Positions 34,085 through 42,376 of a stretch of DNA of 42,489 bases are shown piece by piece (positions within the stretch are counted from its first letter, which is position 1; each line of letters begins with the position of its first letter). This stretch comes from Acidimicrobiaceae bacterium (GTDB taxonomy: Bacteria; Actinomycetota; Acidimicrobiia; Acidimicrobiales; Acidimicrobiaceae), in the NCBI GenBank assembly GCA_013044385.1, contig JABEUN010000035.1, positions 1 to 42,489 of the forward strand, in the 5' to 3' direction. A model generated the notes under the pieces. It ran no database searches and was not told where the DNA came from. It saw only the letters and a list, made by a program, of their open reading frames with translations. Both the position numbers and the translations under genes were made by a program.

Positions 34085-34861
34085 TTGATATTTAAAAAGC
34101 AACAGAAGGCCCTGGGAGACGGGTCAGACAGCTCGATGAGCCTTCTGCAACATCTGGCCGAGTTGCGTAAACGCCTCGTGATCTCTGCTGTGGCTGTGAC
34201 GATTGCGGCCATATTGGGCTACGTCGTCTACCCGCATATTCTCAATTTTCTCTTGCACCCACTTTGTGCGGCCGAACCTGCAAACCACTGCGCCCTTTTT
34301 GTTACATCCCCTCTGGATGGCTTTGCACTTAGGATCAAAGTTTCGACCTATTCGGGCCTCTTCTTTGCATCTCCGATAGTCCTCTTTCAAATCTGGCGTT
34401 TTATTGCACCGGGTCTCAAAAAGAGTGAGAAGCGATACTCTGTCGCATTCGTGACGGCATCGATGGTTCTGTTTAGTCTCGGCGGAGCGGTGGCCTACAT
34501 ATCATTCCCCCATGCCCTGCGGTTCCTCCAGGGTGCTGCTGGGACGCTCGTGCATCCGATCTACACGCCGCAGAGCTATCTGAGCCTACTTATGGCGTTG
34601 ATGGCGGCGTTCGGTGCGGCGTTCGAATTCCCTGTTGTGCTGGTATCTTTGGAGCTTCTCGGAGTGGTCACCCCTCAGCGGTTGTCTAAGTCCCGCCGCT
34701 GGGCCATAGTTTCGATCTTCGCTGCGGCGGCAATATTTATCCCGAGTTCAGACCCGTTCTCGCTTTTCGCACTGGCGCTTCCGCTGGTTTTGTTCTATGA
34801 AGTTGCGATTCTGATCGGGAGAATACTGCAGAAGCGTACCGCTCGGCCGTTGGCAAACTAG
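34085..34861 (+). CDS. tatC: Sec-independent translocase subunit TatC
   Basis: 258 residues with six TM helices. MSLLQHLAELRKRLVIS is the TatC N-terminus; SPLDGFALRIKVSTYSGLFFASPIVLFQIWRFIAPGL and AFGAAFEFPVV are the conserved loop 1/TM2-3 and TM4 signatures (given here in parts: FALRIKVS, LFQIWRFIAPGL, FEFPVVLV). It forms the core of the Tat receptor. Start: TTG 34085 lies 13 bp after tatB; ATG 34136 gives the minimal family start, and neither has a convincing Shine-Dalgarno. helY follows 11 bp later, as in Mycobacterium. Confidence 0.95.
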   Translation: MIFKKQQKALGDGSDSSMSLLQHLAELRKRLVISAVAVTIAAILGYVVYPHILNFLLHPLCAAEPANHCALFVTSPLDGFALRIKVSTYSGLFFASPIVLFQIWRFIAPGLKKSEKRYSVAFVTASMVLFSLGGAVAYISFPHALRFLQGAAGTLVHPIYTPQSYLSLLMALMAAFGAAFEFPVVLVSLELLGVVTPQRLSKSRRWAIVSIFAAAAIFIPSSDPFSLFALALPLVLFYEVAILIGRILQKRTARPLAN

Positions 34862-34872
34862 GTTTGGAGTAA

Positions 34873-37581
34873 GTGGAGCCGACATTTCGTGAGTCATTCA
34901 TGGTTCAGATCGGTTTCGAGTTGGATGAGTTTCAGCTCTGCGCAATGGACTTAATTGACAAAGGTGAGTCTGTTCTGGTGGCCGCGCCCACTGGATCGGG
35001 CAAAACCATCGTCGGCCAGTATGCAATTCAGCGTGTGCTTGCAGCTGGATCGAGGGCCTTCTATACAACCCCGTTGAAGGCGCTCTCGAATCAAAAGTAC
35101 GTCGAGTTCTGTTCAGCTTTCGGTACGGGTTCGGTAGGCCTGCTCACTGGAGACAATTCCATCCGTCCCGATGCACCGGTGGTTGTGATGACCACCGAGG
35201 TCCTTAGAAATATGCTCTATGCCGGATCTCGAGATCTGGATAGGCTCGACGTAGTTGTACTAGACGAGGTCCACTATCTCCAGAATCCCTACAGAGGTGC
35301 TGTCTGGGAAGAGGTAATCATCCATCTTCCGCAGACTGTCGGTCTTGTGTGCCTATCGGCGACTGTTTCAAATGCGGAGGAGTTTGCCACCTGGATGAAG
35401 ACCGTTCGGGGGTCGATGGAGGCAGTAATCGAGGAACGCCGGCCCGTGGTTTTGAACCACTTGTACGCTTTCGGAGACAAAAGGTCGGGCCTGGCGGAGA
35501 TCATCCCCACTTTTATCGATCACCGTCCTAATCCAGATGGTGCAGCGTACGACGCTCCTTGGCTCTCCGACCAGATCTTTCGGCGTAGGTCGAGACCGAG
35601 GGCATTTACGCCTTCGAGGGCAGATGTGATCAGGCTCATGATGGCGGAGAGCATGATACCGGTCATCTACTTCATCTTTTCGCGAAATGGATGTGACGAG
35701 GCGGTCAGAGAGCTGTTGCAGACAGGCCTAAAGCTCACGAGTCAGACCGAGAGGAGGGCGATCAGGGAGATTGTCGCTGAGCGCACCAAAAACTTGGACG
35801 AGGAGGATCTAGACGTACTCGGTTTCGACCACTGGCTAGCTGCGTTGGAAGCGGGGGTGGCTTCTCACCATGCTGGAATGGTGCCGCCGTTCCGGGAGGC
35901 GGTGGAGGCATGTTTTGAGAGATCCTTGGTCAAAGTGGTGTTCGCAACAGAGACACTCTCACTTGGGATCAACATGCCAGCTCGCTCGGTAGTGATTGAA
36001 AAACTAACAAAGTTCAATGGCGAGAAGCATGACATTCTTTCTGCGGGGGAGTACACACAGCTCGCCGGAAGGGCAGGTCGAAGAGGGATCGACGACGTAG
36101 GTTACTGCGTCGTGCTCTGGTCCGCCGCTACCACCTTTGAGCAGGCTGCCTCTTTGGCATCCACCCGCTCGTATCCGATCACGTCATCGTTCAGGCCGAA
36201 CTACAACATGGCCTCGAACCTGATCAAGGGTTTTGAACCCGACACGGTTCGGCATCTTCTCAACCTCTCCTTTGCGCAGTTCCGGTCAGACTCCGAGGTA
36301 GTAGAGACTGAGGCGGAGTTGGCCAGATTGCGTCGAAGACTCGACGAGACTAAGAGGGAGGCGGAGTGCGGTTTCGGCGACATCTTCCGCTACCTAGTGC
36401 TCAAGTCAGCTAAGGCCGAAGTTGTTATAACCGAGCCAAGGTCGAAACCGGGACTCAAACTGGAGTCGTTGCGACCGGGTGACGTGCTTGCGGTCGACGG
36501 CGGAGGCGGTAGGAGAATGGCGCTCGGCGTCGTGCTTTCCACCGGGGTCAGGTCGAATGGGAACATAAAGGTTTCCATGGTCTCTGGTAGTTCAAAGATC
36601 CACAGGCTCACAGTCGCTCACGCAGAACGGTGCGAGCTGATCGGATCGATCGCCCTTCCTCGACCGTATGTTCCCTCGGATCCAAATTTCCAGAGGAAGC
36701 TGTCACAACTTTTGACTCCGTTTGCGTCGCCGCAGTACTCCTTAGAGGAGCCGAGGCTCCCCAAGGGTAAGCAGTCAAGGCCAGTACGGAACAGAGAGTT
36801 GGCTGAATTAGAGCAAAACTTGAGTGAGTGCGCTGACTTCAAAAGTCACCTGTCGTCTGCCCGGCGTGCCGAGAGGCTGGAGTATCGGATTTTGGAGCTC
36901 TCCTCAAGGGTGAGATCCAAGTTAGAGAGTCTTGCTATCCAGTTCGATCGGGTTACAGAGGTGCTCGACAATCTTGGCTATGTCCAGAATTGGGAGTTGA
37001 CGCCAAAGGGAGAGCGACTCTCTCGGCTGTACACCGAGAGCGACCTACTCTGCTCGCTGGCACTAGAAGAGGGACTTTGTGACGAGTTGGGGCCTGAGAG
37101 CCTAGCTGCGCTTCTGTCAGTGTTCACTTACGAGGCGCGACCACAGTTCCGTGGTCAGCCGGACCTGCCGACCAAATCCGTCGCTTCTCGATTCAATCGT
37201 GTGAAAGAGATCCGTCGAGGGCTGGTTGAGATGGAGGCGAAGGCGAGACTTCCCCTTAGTCGTGAACCGGATCCGGGATTCGCCCGAATGGCATTCAGAT
37301 GGTGTCAAGGTGGGAGTTTGAATGATGTAATAGCCGGTGAGAGGCTGCCGGCGGGTGACTTCGTCAGGAATATGAAACAGCTACTGGATCTGCTCAGGCA
37401 GGTTTCTGAGGTTGCACCAAGTGACAAAGTTCGAAGGTCAGCACGCCAAGCCTCACAAAAGATGTTCCGTGGCGTCGTTGCCGCATCTTCGCAGGTTTAC
37501 TTCGATCTCGAACCGCCAGATGATGACGATCCCGGTGTCGTAGAGGATATAGGGCTGGATCCGACCGGATCTTATGACTGA
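34873..37581 (+). CDS. helY: Ski2-like DEVH-box RNA helicase (HelY/DSHCT family)
   Basis: 902 residues. Motif I APTGSGKT (38-45), motif Ia TTPLKALSNQ, motif II DEVH (131-134), motif III SAT, motif IV region VIYFIFSRNGCD, motif V ATETLSLGINMPA and motif VI QLAGRAGRRG are all intact. The C-terminal third is a DSHCT-like helical domain (GLCDELGPESLAALLSVFTYEAR). These enzymes unwind RNA, probably in RNA decay or ribosome-associated processes. The GTG at 34873 follows GGAG 3 nt upstream. tatC-helY order matches mycobacteria. It ends 53 bp before the ThyX-like gene. Confidence 0.94.
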   Translation: MEPTFRESFMVQIGFELDEFQLCAMDLIDKGESVLVAAPTGSGKTIVGQYAIQRVLAAGSRAFYTTPLKALSNQKYVEFCSAFGTGSVGLLTGDNSIRPDAPVVVMTTEVLRNMLYAGSRDLDRLDVVVLDEVHYLQNPYRGAVWEEVIIHLPQTVGLVCLSATVSNAEEFATWMKTVRGSMEAVIEERRPVVLNHLYAFGDKRSGLAEIIPTFIDHRPNPDGAAYDAPWLSDQIFRRRSRPRAFTPSRADVIRLMMAESMIPVIYFIFSRNGCDEAVRELLQTGLKLTSQTERRAIREIVAERTKNLDEEDLDVLGFDHWLAALEAGVASHHAGMVPPFREAVEACFERSLVKVVFATETLSLGINMPARSVVIEKLTKFNGEKHDILSAGEYTQLAGRAGRRGIDDVGYCVVLWSAATTFEQAASLASTRSYPITSSFRPNYNMASNLIKGFEPDTVRHLLNLSFAQFRSDSEVVETEAELARLRRRLDETKREAECGFGDIFRYLVLKSAKAEVVITEPRSKPGLKLESLRPGDVLAVDGGGGRRMALGVVLSTGVRSNGNIKVSMVSGSSKIHRLTVAHAERCELIGSIALPRPYVPSDPNFQRKLSQLLTPFASPQYSLEEPRLPKGKQSRPVRNRELAELEQNLSECADFKSHLSSARRAERLEYRILELSSRVRSKLESLAIQFDRVTEVLDNLGYVQNWELTPKGERLSRLYTESDLLCSLALEEGLCDELGPESLAALLSVFTYEARPQFRGQPDLPTKSVASRFNRVKEIRRGLVEMEAKARLPLSREPDPGFARMAFRWCQGGSLNDVIAGERLPAGDFVRNMKQLLDLLRQVSEVAPSDKVRRSARQASQKMFRGVVAASSQVYFDLEPPDDDDPGVVEDIGLDPTGSYD

Positions 37582-37619
37582 TTATCTACTGGCTGGGCAT
37601 TGATTGGCCAAGTTGCTCC

Positions 37620-37625
37620 TAGTAT
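37620..37625 (+). promoter_or_regulatory. Possible -10 box before the ThyX-like gene
   Basis: TAGTAT lies 9 nt before the ATG at 37635, which has no Shine-Dalgarno. TTGATT upstream is spaced only 14 bp away. Weak support for a near-leaderless start. Confidence 0.3.
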
Positions 37626-37634
37626 GGCGCGACT

Positions 37635-39254
37635 ATGTCCCAGGGTGATTTCAAATCTAGTCAGGCGATCTCCTCGAAGGATGAAGCGAAGATCCTGGAG
37701 CGCTTCTTCACGCAGATAGATGGACCCGTATTCTGCTTGGTGAATCTATCGGACTCAGTAAAGGCCGCCCTCTTCTCTCGATATTCGAGGTCGGCTAAGT
37801 CAATGAGGAGGATCTTCCTCGACGAGTTCTACGAGTCCGACGCTGAGGCCCACGCAGATGGTGGGGCCGTTGGCTCTAGTCGGGCAGATCGCCTCTTCGC
37901 TAAAGTGATCTCAGACTACGGTGACGACTCTGTAGCCCAGCTCGCTGGAGTTCACATAGCTTTCGAGGGCGTCTCCAATCTAGCGACCAAGGTCATCGAG
38001 CGACCTCGTCTCATGTCTTACCTAGAGCAATCCACCAGATATCTCGATTTTGGAAGGCGCGCCGATGGTAGCTATCCATATATGGTGCCAAAGGAGCTGG
38101 ACTCACCTATCGAGGCGAAGTACCGGAGCTCGATGGATCAGATCTTCGGGATGTATGAGTATGTCACTAGTCACGTCGGCGAGTATCTGACTTCTCAAGC
38201 GCCTGGTGCTCCGTCTAGGGAAGAGGTTCGAGCCATAAAGGCGGCTGCTTTTGACGCTGCCCGAGGAATTCTGCCCGCATCGACGGTGTCAAATGTTGGT
38301 GTTTTTGGTTCGCCTCAAGGTCTTGAGTCATTGATTATGCACCTGCGTGCTTCCGAGCTCGTGGAGATAAGGCAGTTAGCCGAACTCGCTCGAGTCGAAC
38401 TGGAGAAGGTGATTCCGACATTTTTGACTCGTCTCGACCAGCCGGATCGAGGTGGTGTCTGGGTTGACTATATTGCCAAAAAACGCAGCGCTACTGGGGC
38501 TCTGGTCGGGCCGATGAAGCACCCACCTCGAGTCGCGAGTTCAATGCCAAGCGTCTCACTTTATAGTTTCGATCCCGACGGTGAAATCAGGGTCGCCGAA
38601 TCCATCATTTTCGATGCTTCCAACCTATCTGCCATAGATGTCAAGGCGATTGTTGCAGAGATGACTTCGGACGAGATTGACGAACTTTTCGTGACTTATG
38701 TTGGTAATCGGAGCAACCGAAGACACAAGCCCGGACGGGCATTCGAGTCGACTGAGTACTCCTTTGAGGTGGTCTCAGATTATGGGTCATTCCGTGACCT
38801 GCAAAGACACCGCCTGCTGACGGTCGAATGGCAGATGTTGGGAACGGATCTCGGATATGTAGTCCCTGAATCGGTGATTGCGGCGGGAGCCGAAGAAAAC
38901 TACAGAAGCGCCATGGCGATCTCGGCGGAGCTGTATCAGGATCTGAAACAGGTCGCAGGTGAGCAGGTTGCGAGCTACGCGGTTTCGATGGCCCACGGGA
39001 TAAGATACCGCTTTCGCATGAACGCCCGCGAGGCGATGCACATTAATGAGTTGAGATCCCAACCTTCTGGCCATCCGAACTATAGGACGGTCGTGCAGAT
39101 GATGCACGATCAGATCCAGAAAGTTGCCCGACACAACCGGATAGCGACGTCTATGCGATATGTTGACCACGAAACCGAGGTGCTGGGACGGCTGGATGAG
39201 GAGCGGAGAATGGCTTCAAAGAGAGAGAATTTTGGCCGCAGTCGGTTGGAATGA
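37635..39254 (+). CDS. Tandem ThyX-like protein (two divergent flavin-dependent thymidylate synthase halves)
   Basis: 539 residues, about twice a normal ThyX (~230-250). The first half has YGDDSVAQLAGVHIAFEGVS, then ERPRLMSYLEQSTRYLDFG, which follows the ThyX pattern RHRxxSxNExSxRY with Pro for His and Leu for Asn. The second half has SDYGSFRDLQRHRLLTVEWQ with RHR intact but the SxNExS part changed, and FRMNAREAMHINELRSQPSGH plus YRTVVQMMHDQI, which resembles the nucleotide and C-terminal ThyX region. Active ThyX makes dTMP from dUMP using FAD, NADPH and methylene-tetrahydrofolate. Each half alone looks incomplete, so this may be a fused dimer-like enzyme or a protein with a new role. Such long ThyX-like proteins are known in Actinobacteria and others, usually annotated only by similarity. 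Confidence 0.85.
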   Translation: MSQGDFKSSQAISSKDEAKILERFFTQIDGPVFCLVNLSDSVKAALFSRYSRSAKSMRRIFLDEFYESDAEAHADGGAVGSSRADRLFAKVISDYGDDSVAQLAGVHIAFEGVSNLATKVIERPRLMSYLEQSTRYLDFGRRADGSYPYMVPKELDSPIEAKYRSSMDQIFGMYEYVTSHVGEYLTSQAPGAPSREEVRAIKAAAFDAARGILPASTVSNVGVFGSPQGLESLIMHLRASELVEIRQLAELARVELEKVIPTFLTRLDQPDRGGVWVDYIAKKRSATGALVGPMKHPPRVASSMPSVSLYSFDPDGEIRVAESIIFDASNLSAIDVKAIVAEMTSDEIDELFVTYVGNRSNRRHKPGRAFESTEYSFEVVSDYGSFRDLQRHRLLTVEWQMLGTDLGYVVPESVIAAGAEENYRSAMAISAELYQDLKQVAGEQVASYAVSMAHGIRYRFRMNAREAMHINELRSQPSGHPNYRTVVQMMHDQIQKVARHNRIATSMRYVDHETEVLGRLDEERRMASKRENFGRSRLE

Positions 39255-39323
39255 ATTAGATAGCTGAACGGGTTTCGGTGCAAGCATATAGTATGCCCGC
39301 GAACAGGTTGCATAGAGGTTGAA

Positions 39324-39938
39324 ATGGCGCGTAAGAAGAAGTCCGAAGAGTCGATAGATGAGATAGACGCTGAATTGGCGGTGGACGGTTCCGTAGATGG
39401 ATCGCTCGTCGATCCCGACGTGGAAGAGTTTATCGAGGAACCTGAGTTCGAAGATGAACTCGAGTTCTCAGACGATGAGTTCTCAGACGATGAGTTCTCA
39501 GACGATGAGTTCGCAGATGACGAGTTTGCCGACGATTTAGAGGACAGTCTGGAAGTAGATCTTGATGTCGAGCTTGTAGATGATGAACTAGAGCACGATG
39601 TATTGGCGATAGTCCCGATTGTCGATGATGACGACGAAGCCGACGAGGAGGAGCTCGCCAGCAAGGGCGACGATTCCTCGGAATCCGAAGATGAAGAGGA
39701 CGACTACGACGACATCGACGAGGATGAGGTAGAGGCCAGCCTTGACGATATTCTCAGAGAACGTCTGGTCGTGGTGGACGATGATGACGACGAATCGGAG
39801 CTTGACGACAGGGGAGACATCGTTACACGGGTGCTCCCTCGTCAACCGGATGAATTTGTCTGTCAGTCCTGCTTCTTGGTGAAAAAGAGGAGCCAGATGG
39901 CAGACCCAGCTAGAAGCTTCTGTAGGGACTGTGTCTGA
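39324..39938 (+). CDS. Acidic DUF4193 protein with C-terminal zinc finger
   Basis: 204 residues. A basic start (MARKKKSEES) is followed by a very acidic, disordered stretch (about 20-175), with five tandem EF(S/A)DD repeats at 47-71. The end, DDILRERLVVVDDDDDES...RVLPRQPDEFVCQSCFLV and a second Cys pair CRDC, is the DUF4193 signature: CQSC and CRDC probably bind zinc. DUF4193 is restricted to Actinobacteria and its function is not known; the acidic body could mimic nucleic acid or bind a basic protein. The ATG has AGAGG about 5 nt upstream. A Ser-rich reading frame on the opposite strand is a shadow of its acidic codons. Confidence 0.9.
   Translation: MARKKKSEESIDEIDAELAVDGSVDGSLVDPDVEEFIEEPEFEDELEFSDDEFSDDEFSDDEFADDEFADDLEDSLEVDLDVELVDDELEHDVLAIVPIVDDDDEADEEELASKGDDSSESEDEEDDYDDIDEDEVEASLDDILRERLVVVDDDDDESELDDRGDIVTRVLPRQPDEFVCQSCFLVKKRSQMADPARSFCRDCV
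39462..39536 (+). repeat. Five tandem 15-bp repeats inside the DUF4193 gene
   Basis: GAGTTCTCAGACGAT occurs three times without change (39462-39506), then twice as diverged copies (39507-39536). It encodes EFSDD x3 and EFADD x2. Identical copies suggest recent slippage. Confidence 0.9.
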
Positions 39939-40031
39939 CAATAAAATTCCGGTTGCGGTTACAGTTAGAGGTGTGCCCTCGCCAGAAGTGGCGTGATTTG
40001 CGACGCTGAGACATAGTTTTCCCCTAGTGAA

Positions 40032-40592
40032 ATGGATGGGTTGCCTGTGATGACCAACCAAGTGGGAGATCCCGGGCCAGAAGAGCGGCACGAAGGCGGT
40101 GAGGAGATACTCAAGAATCTGATCCGGTTGACGGTCGGATTGGGATCGGCCGTCCTGAGTGCTCTTCCTACAGCCATTGAGGAAGGCGAGAGAATCATAT
40201 CTCAACAGTCCCAGACTGCAGAGATGGTGGGGAAGATGGCTGTTACGTACCTCAAACACAGCTACGGGACCAAGGTTGAATCAGGCGTTCAGAATTTGAT
40301 GTCCAACTTGGGCCTATTCAAACGGCCTCAGGGAGAGGGATCTTCATCAGAGGGAGCGGAAGCTGTAGCTCGACCATCCCGGGTACAAGAAGCTCGAGCA
40401 GATGGTGATGGCTCAGTGGGAACTATTGCAGATTATGATCTGCTGACTGCAGCGCAGATCATCTCAAAGCTTCCGCATGGCGATGCTGAGTTGGCTGAGA
40501 TTGAAAAGTACGAACTGGCGAATCGGCGACGTAGGACGATACTTAATCGGCTCTCTGAAATTCGTGAGAGCCGCATCAGTCCGCAAGGATGA
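40032..40592 (+). CDS. Helical protein of unknown function, actinobacterial type
   Basis: 186 residues. An N-terminal helix (ILKNLIRLTVGLGSAVLSAL) may be amphipathic or membrane-bound, a helical middle follows (IISQQSQTAEMVGKMAVTYL), then a Gly/Ser/Glu/Ala linker, and the end has YDLLTAAQIISKLPHGDAEL with EKYELANRRRRTILNRLSEI. The terminal region is a motif I associate with Actinobacteria, but no function is known. ATG 40032 and ATG 40050 are both possible; neither has a strong ribosome site. The GNAT gene starts 1 nt after its stop. Confidence 0.75.
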   Translation: MDGLPVMTNQVGDPGPEERHEGGEEILKNLIRLTVGLGSAVLSALPTAIEEGERIISQQSQTAEMVGKMAVTYLKHSYGTKVESGVQNLMSNLGLFKRPQGEGSSSEGAEAVARPSRVQEARADGDGSVGTIADYDLLTAAQIISKLPHGDAELAEIEKYELANRRRRTILNRLSEIRESRISPQG

Positions 40593-40593
40593 A

Positions 40594-41040
40594 GTGGAAT
40601 CATTCCCTTTGATTACAGCGCGCCTAGCGTCAGATCATGACGAGGTCGAAGTTGACGGAATGAAGAGGCAGTTCCTATCTGAAATTAGGGACCTGCGGGG
40701 TGCATCAGCGTACCTCGAGATGCTCGAGTTTTCAGGGCGTGCGATTGGGTCGTCAGCCGAGTTTCGCCTTGTGGCGGAGATCGATATGGCCGTAGTTGGG
40801 TACGCAGATGTGAAAGTTGCTACTTCGAAAGTTGCAACACTCCTCGAGTTTTTCGTCGACCGGAGAGCCAGGAAGATCGGTGTCGGTCAGGAACTGTTCG
40901 AGCTGATCCTCGTTGAACTGAAGCGCAGGTCCGTCTCTAGGCTCGATGTGCTCTGTTTGCCTGGTATGCGAGACTACAAGAACCTTCTGGAACGGAACGG
41001 TTATAGGACCCGCCTGCTAATCGCGAGTTCAGAACTCTAA
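40594..41040 (+). CDS. GNAT-family N-acetyltransferase
   Basis: 148 residues from the GTG at 40594, which has AAGGA 4 nt upstream and starts 1 nt after the previous stop. AVVGYADVKVATSKVATLLEFFVD, then RRARKIGVGQELFELILVEL (the R/QxxGxG/A acetyl-CoA loop), then LDVLCLPGMRDYKNLLERNGYR is the GNAT order. It transfers acetyl groups from acetyl-CoA to an amine of unknown identity. The frame runs back to 40477, inside the previous gene, but no start there has a site. It is co-transcribed with the helical protein, and a Nudix gene follows 45 bp later. Confidence 0.87.
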   Translation: MESFPLITARLASDHDEVEVDGMKRQFLSEIRDLRGASAYLEMLEFSGRAIGSSAEFRLVAEIDMAVVGYADVKVATSKVATLLEFFVDRRARKIGVGQELFELILVELKRRSVSRLDVLCLPGMRDYKNLLERNGYRTRLLIASSEL

Positions 41041-41085
41041 TGCTTAGGGAGCGACCTTGCCTTCTGATTCCAACGGGAGGCATCT

Positions 41086-41508
41086 ATGGTCGCTAAGCCC
41101 CTCATAATCGCAGTAGGAGCAGTCGTGGCTCAAGACTCTAAGCTCCTTCTGGTCCAACGGGGCAAGGAACCCGGGGCTGGCACATGGGCACCGCCCGGAG
41201 GAAAAGTTGAGCCAGGCGAGACACTTGAGCAGGCCGTGGCTCGAGAACTGTTCGAAGAGACTGGACTTGTGGGACTACCGACCAGTCCGGCTGGCTGGGT
41301 CGAGGTTGAGTCGAGCAGTGCGCGATACCTCATCATTGACTACTTCGTTAATTTGGATGCAGCTTCGTCACCATTTACGAGCGTGATTGCCGGAGATGAC
41401 GCATCTGACGCACATTGGTTCGAGTTGAGTAGTGTCTCCGCTCTACCTCTTGCCGACGGAGTAGCAGAGTTTTTCGAGAGGATAGGACTTATCTCCCCGA
41501 CCAAATAG
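41086..41508 (+). CDS. Nudix hydrolase
   Basis: 140 residues. The Nudix box starts at Gly39 (GKVEPGETLEQAVARELFEE then TGL), with Glu45, Arg53, Glu54, Glu57 and Glu58 in place, so the metal site is complete. LLLVQRGKEPGAGTWAPPGG before it suggests a MutT/ADP-ribose-pyrophosphatase-like fold; the diphosphate substrate is unknown. ATG 41086 has GGGAGG 5 nt upstream. Its last 20 nt overlap the crotonase gene running the other way. Confidence 0.93.
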   Translation: MVAKPLIIAVGAVVAQDSKLLLVQRGKEPGAGTWAPPGGKVEPGETLEQAVARELFEETGLVGLPTSPAGWVEVESSSARYLIIDYFVNLDAASSPFTSVIAGDDASDAHWFELSSVSALPLADGVAEFFERIGLISPTK

Positions 41509-42259
41509 GGGCGCGCTTTTCAATGAAGGCTCGGGGGCCCTCCTTGAAGTCCTCCGTTTGCATGACAGACATCATCGCAGCTCCGCTAGCTTTGAAAAGC
41601 TGTTCATCCCGGTAACGGTCTACGGCGTGAATCACTCCTAATGATTCCCAAACTGCTACCGGCGCGTTGGAAGCGATTCGACTGGCGAGTTCGTGGGCAG
41701 AGTCAAGGGCCTTATTGGGCTCACAGAGTCGGTTTACGAGTCCGTAGCGGTGTGCATCCTCGGCAGAGATCGGATCTCCCGTAAGTATTAGCTCTGTTGC
41801 AACATTCATTGGCAGACGGGAAGCCAGTCTGAAAAGCCCCCCGGCTCCAGCCACCAGAGACCTTTTCACCTCTGGTACCCCAAATACGGCTGAGCGTGAG
41901 GCAACGATAAGATCGCAGGAAAGTGCTATCTCGCAACCCCCGGCCAGTGCAGGGCCGTCTACTGCAGCAATCAGGGGCTTGGTGCGATTCCGGTAAACGA
42001 GACCGGCGAAGCCACCCCGCTTTGTCGATAGCTTCGACGCGTTACCAGCAGCGATTTCTTTTAGATCCGCACCAGCAGAGAATGCCGGAGGGGTGCCCGT
42101 CACTATGCCGACCCACAGATCATGATTTGACTCTAGGTGATCGATGGCTTCTTCTATTCCAGCTGCTACATCGCCGTTTACAGCGTTTCTTGCCTCTGGG
42201 CGATTGATAGTTATTACCAAAACATGCTCAGACCGCTCGTAGTTTACGACACCTGTCAC
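41489..42259 (-). CDS. Enoyl-CoA hydratase/isomerase (crotonase) family protein
   Basis: 256 residues. FSAGADLKEIA is the CoA-binding and oxyanion segment. GGCEIALSCDL gives Glu110 and FGVPEVKRSLVAGAGG gives Glu130, spaced 20 residues apart exactly as the two catalytic Glu of enoyl-CoA hydratase, so hydratase activity is likely. It probably works in fatty acid or amino acid degradation. The GTG at 42259 has GGAGG 6 nt upstream. A TAGATT (42296-42291, leftward) may be its -10. The 3' ends of this and the Nudix gene overlap by 20 nt. Confidence 0.93.
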   Translation of the reverse strand: MTGVVNYERSEHVLVITINRPEARNAVNGDVAAGIEEAIDHLESNHDLWVGIVTGTPPAFSAGADLKEIAAGNASKLSTKRGGFAGLVYRNRTKPLIAAVDGPALAGGCEIALSCDLIVASRSAVFGVPEVKRSLVAGAGGLFRLASRLPMNVATELILTGDPISAEDAHRYGLVNRLCEPNKALDSAHELASRIASNAPVAVWESLGVIHAVDRYRDEQLFKASGAAMMSVMQTEDFKEGPRAFIEKRAPIWSGR

Positions 42260-42376
42260 AGCTGACCTCCGCGAGAACGAATCGGAGCCCTAATCTAACA
42301 GTATGAGCGAGGGTTTTGTGGTCAGACCCTAGCCGTTTACCCATTTACCCGCCGATGCGGCTTCGTTTGAGTGCAA

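Noticed and set aside
39110-39664. Serine-rich open frame on the minus strand
   Set aside because: It is the antisense of the acidic GAT/GAC/GAG codons of the DUF4193 gene, which give Ser when reversed; it has no ribosome site or family.
39588-40259. 223-codon minus-strand frame
   Set aside because: It runs antisense across the DUF4193 gene and into the helical protein gene; its translation has no recognisable domain and no ribosome site.
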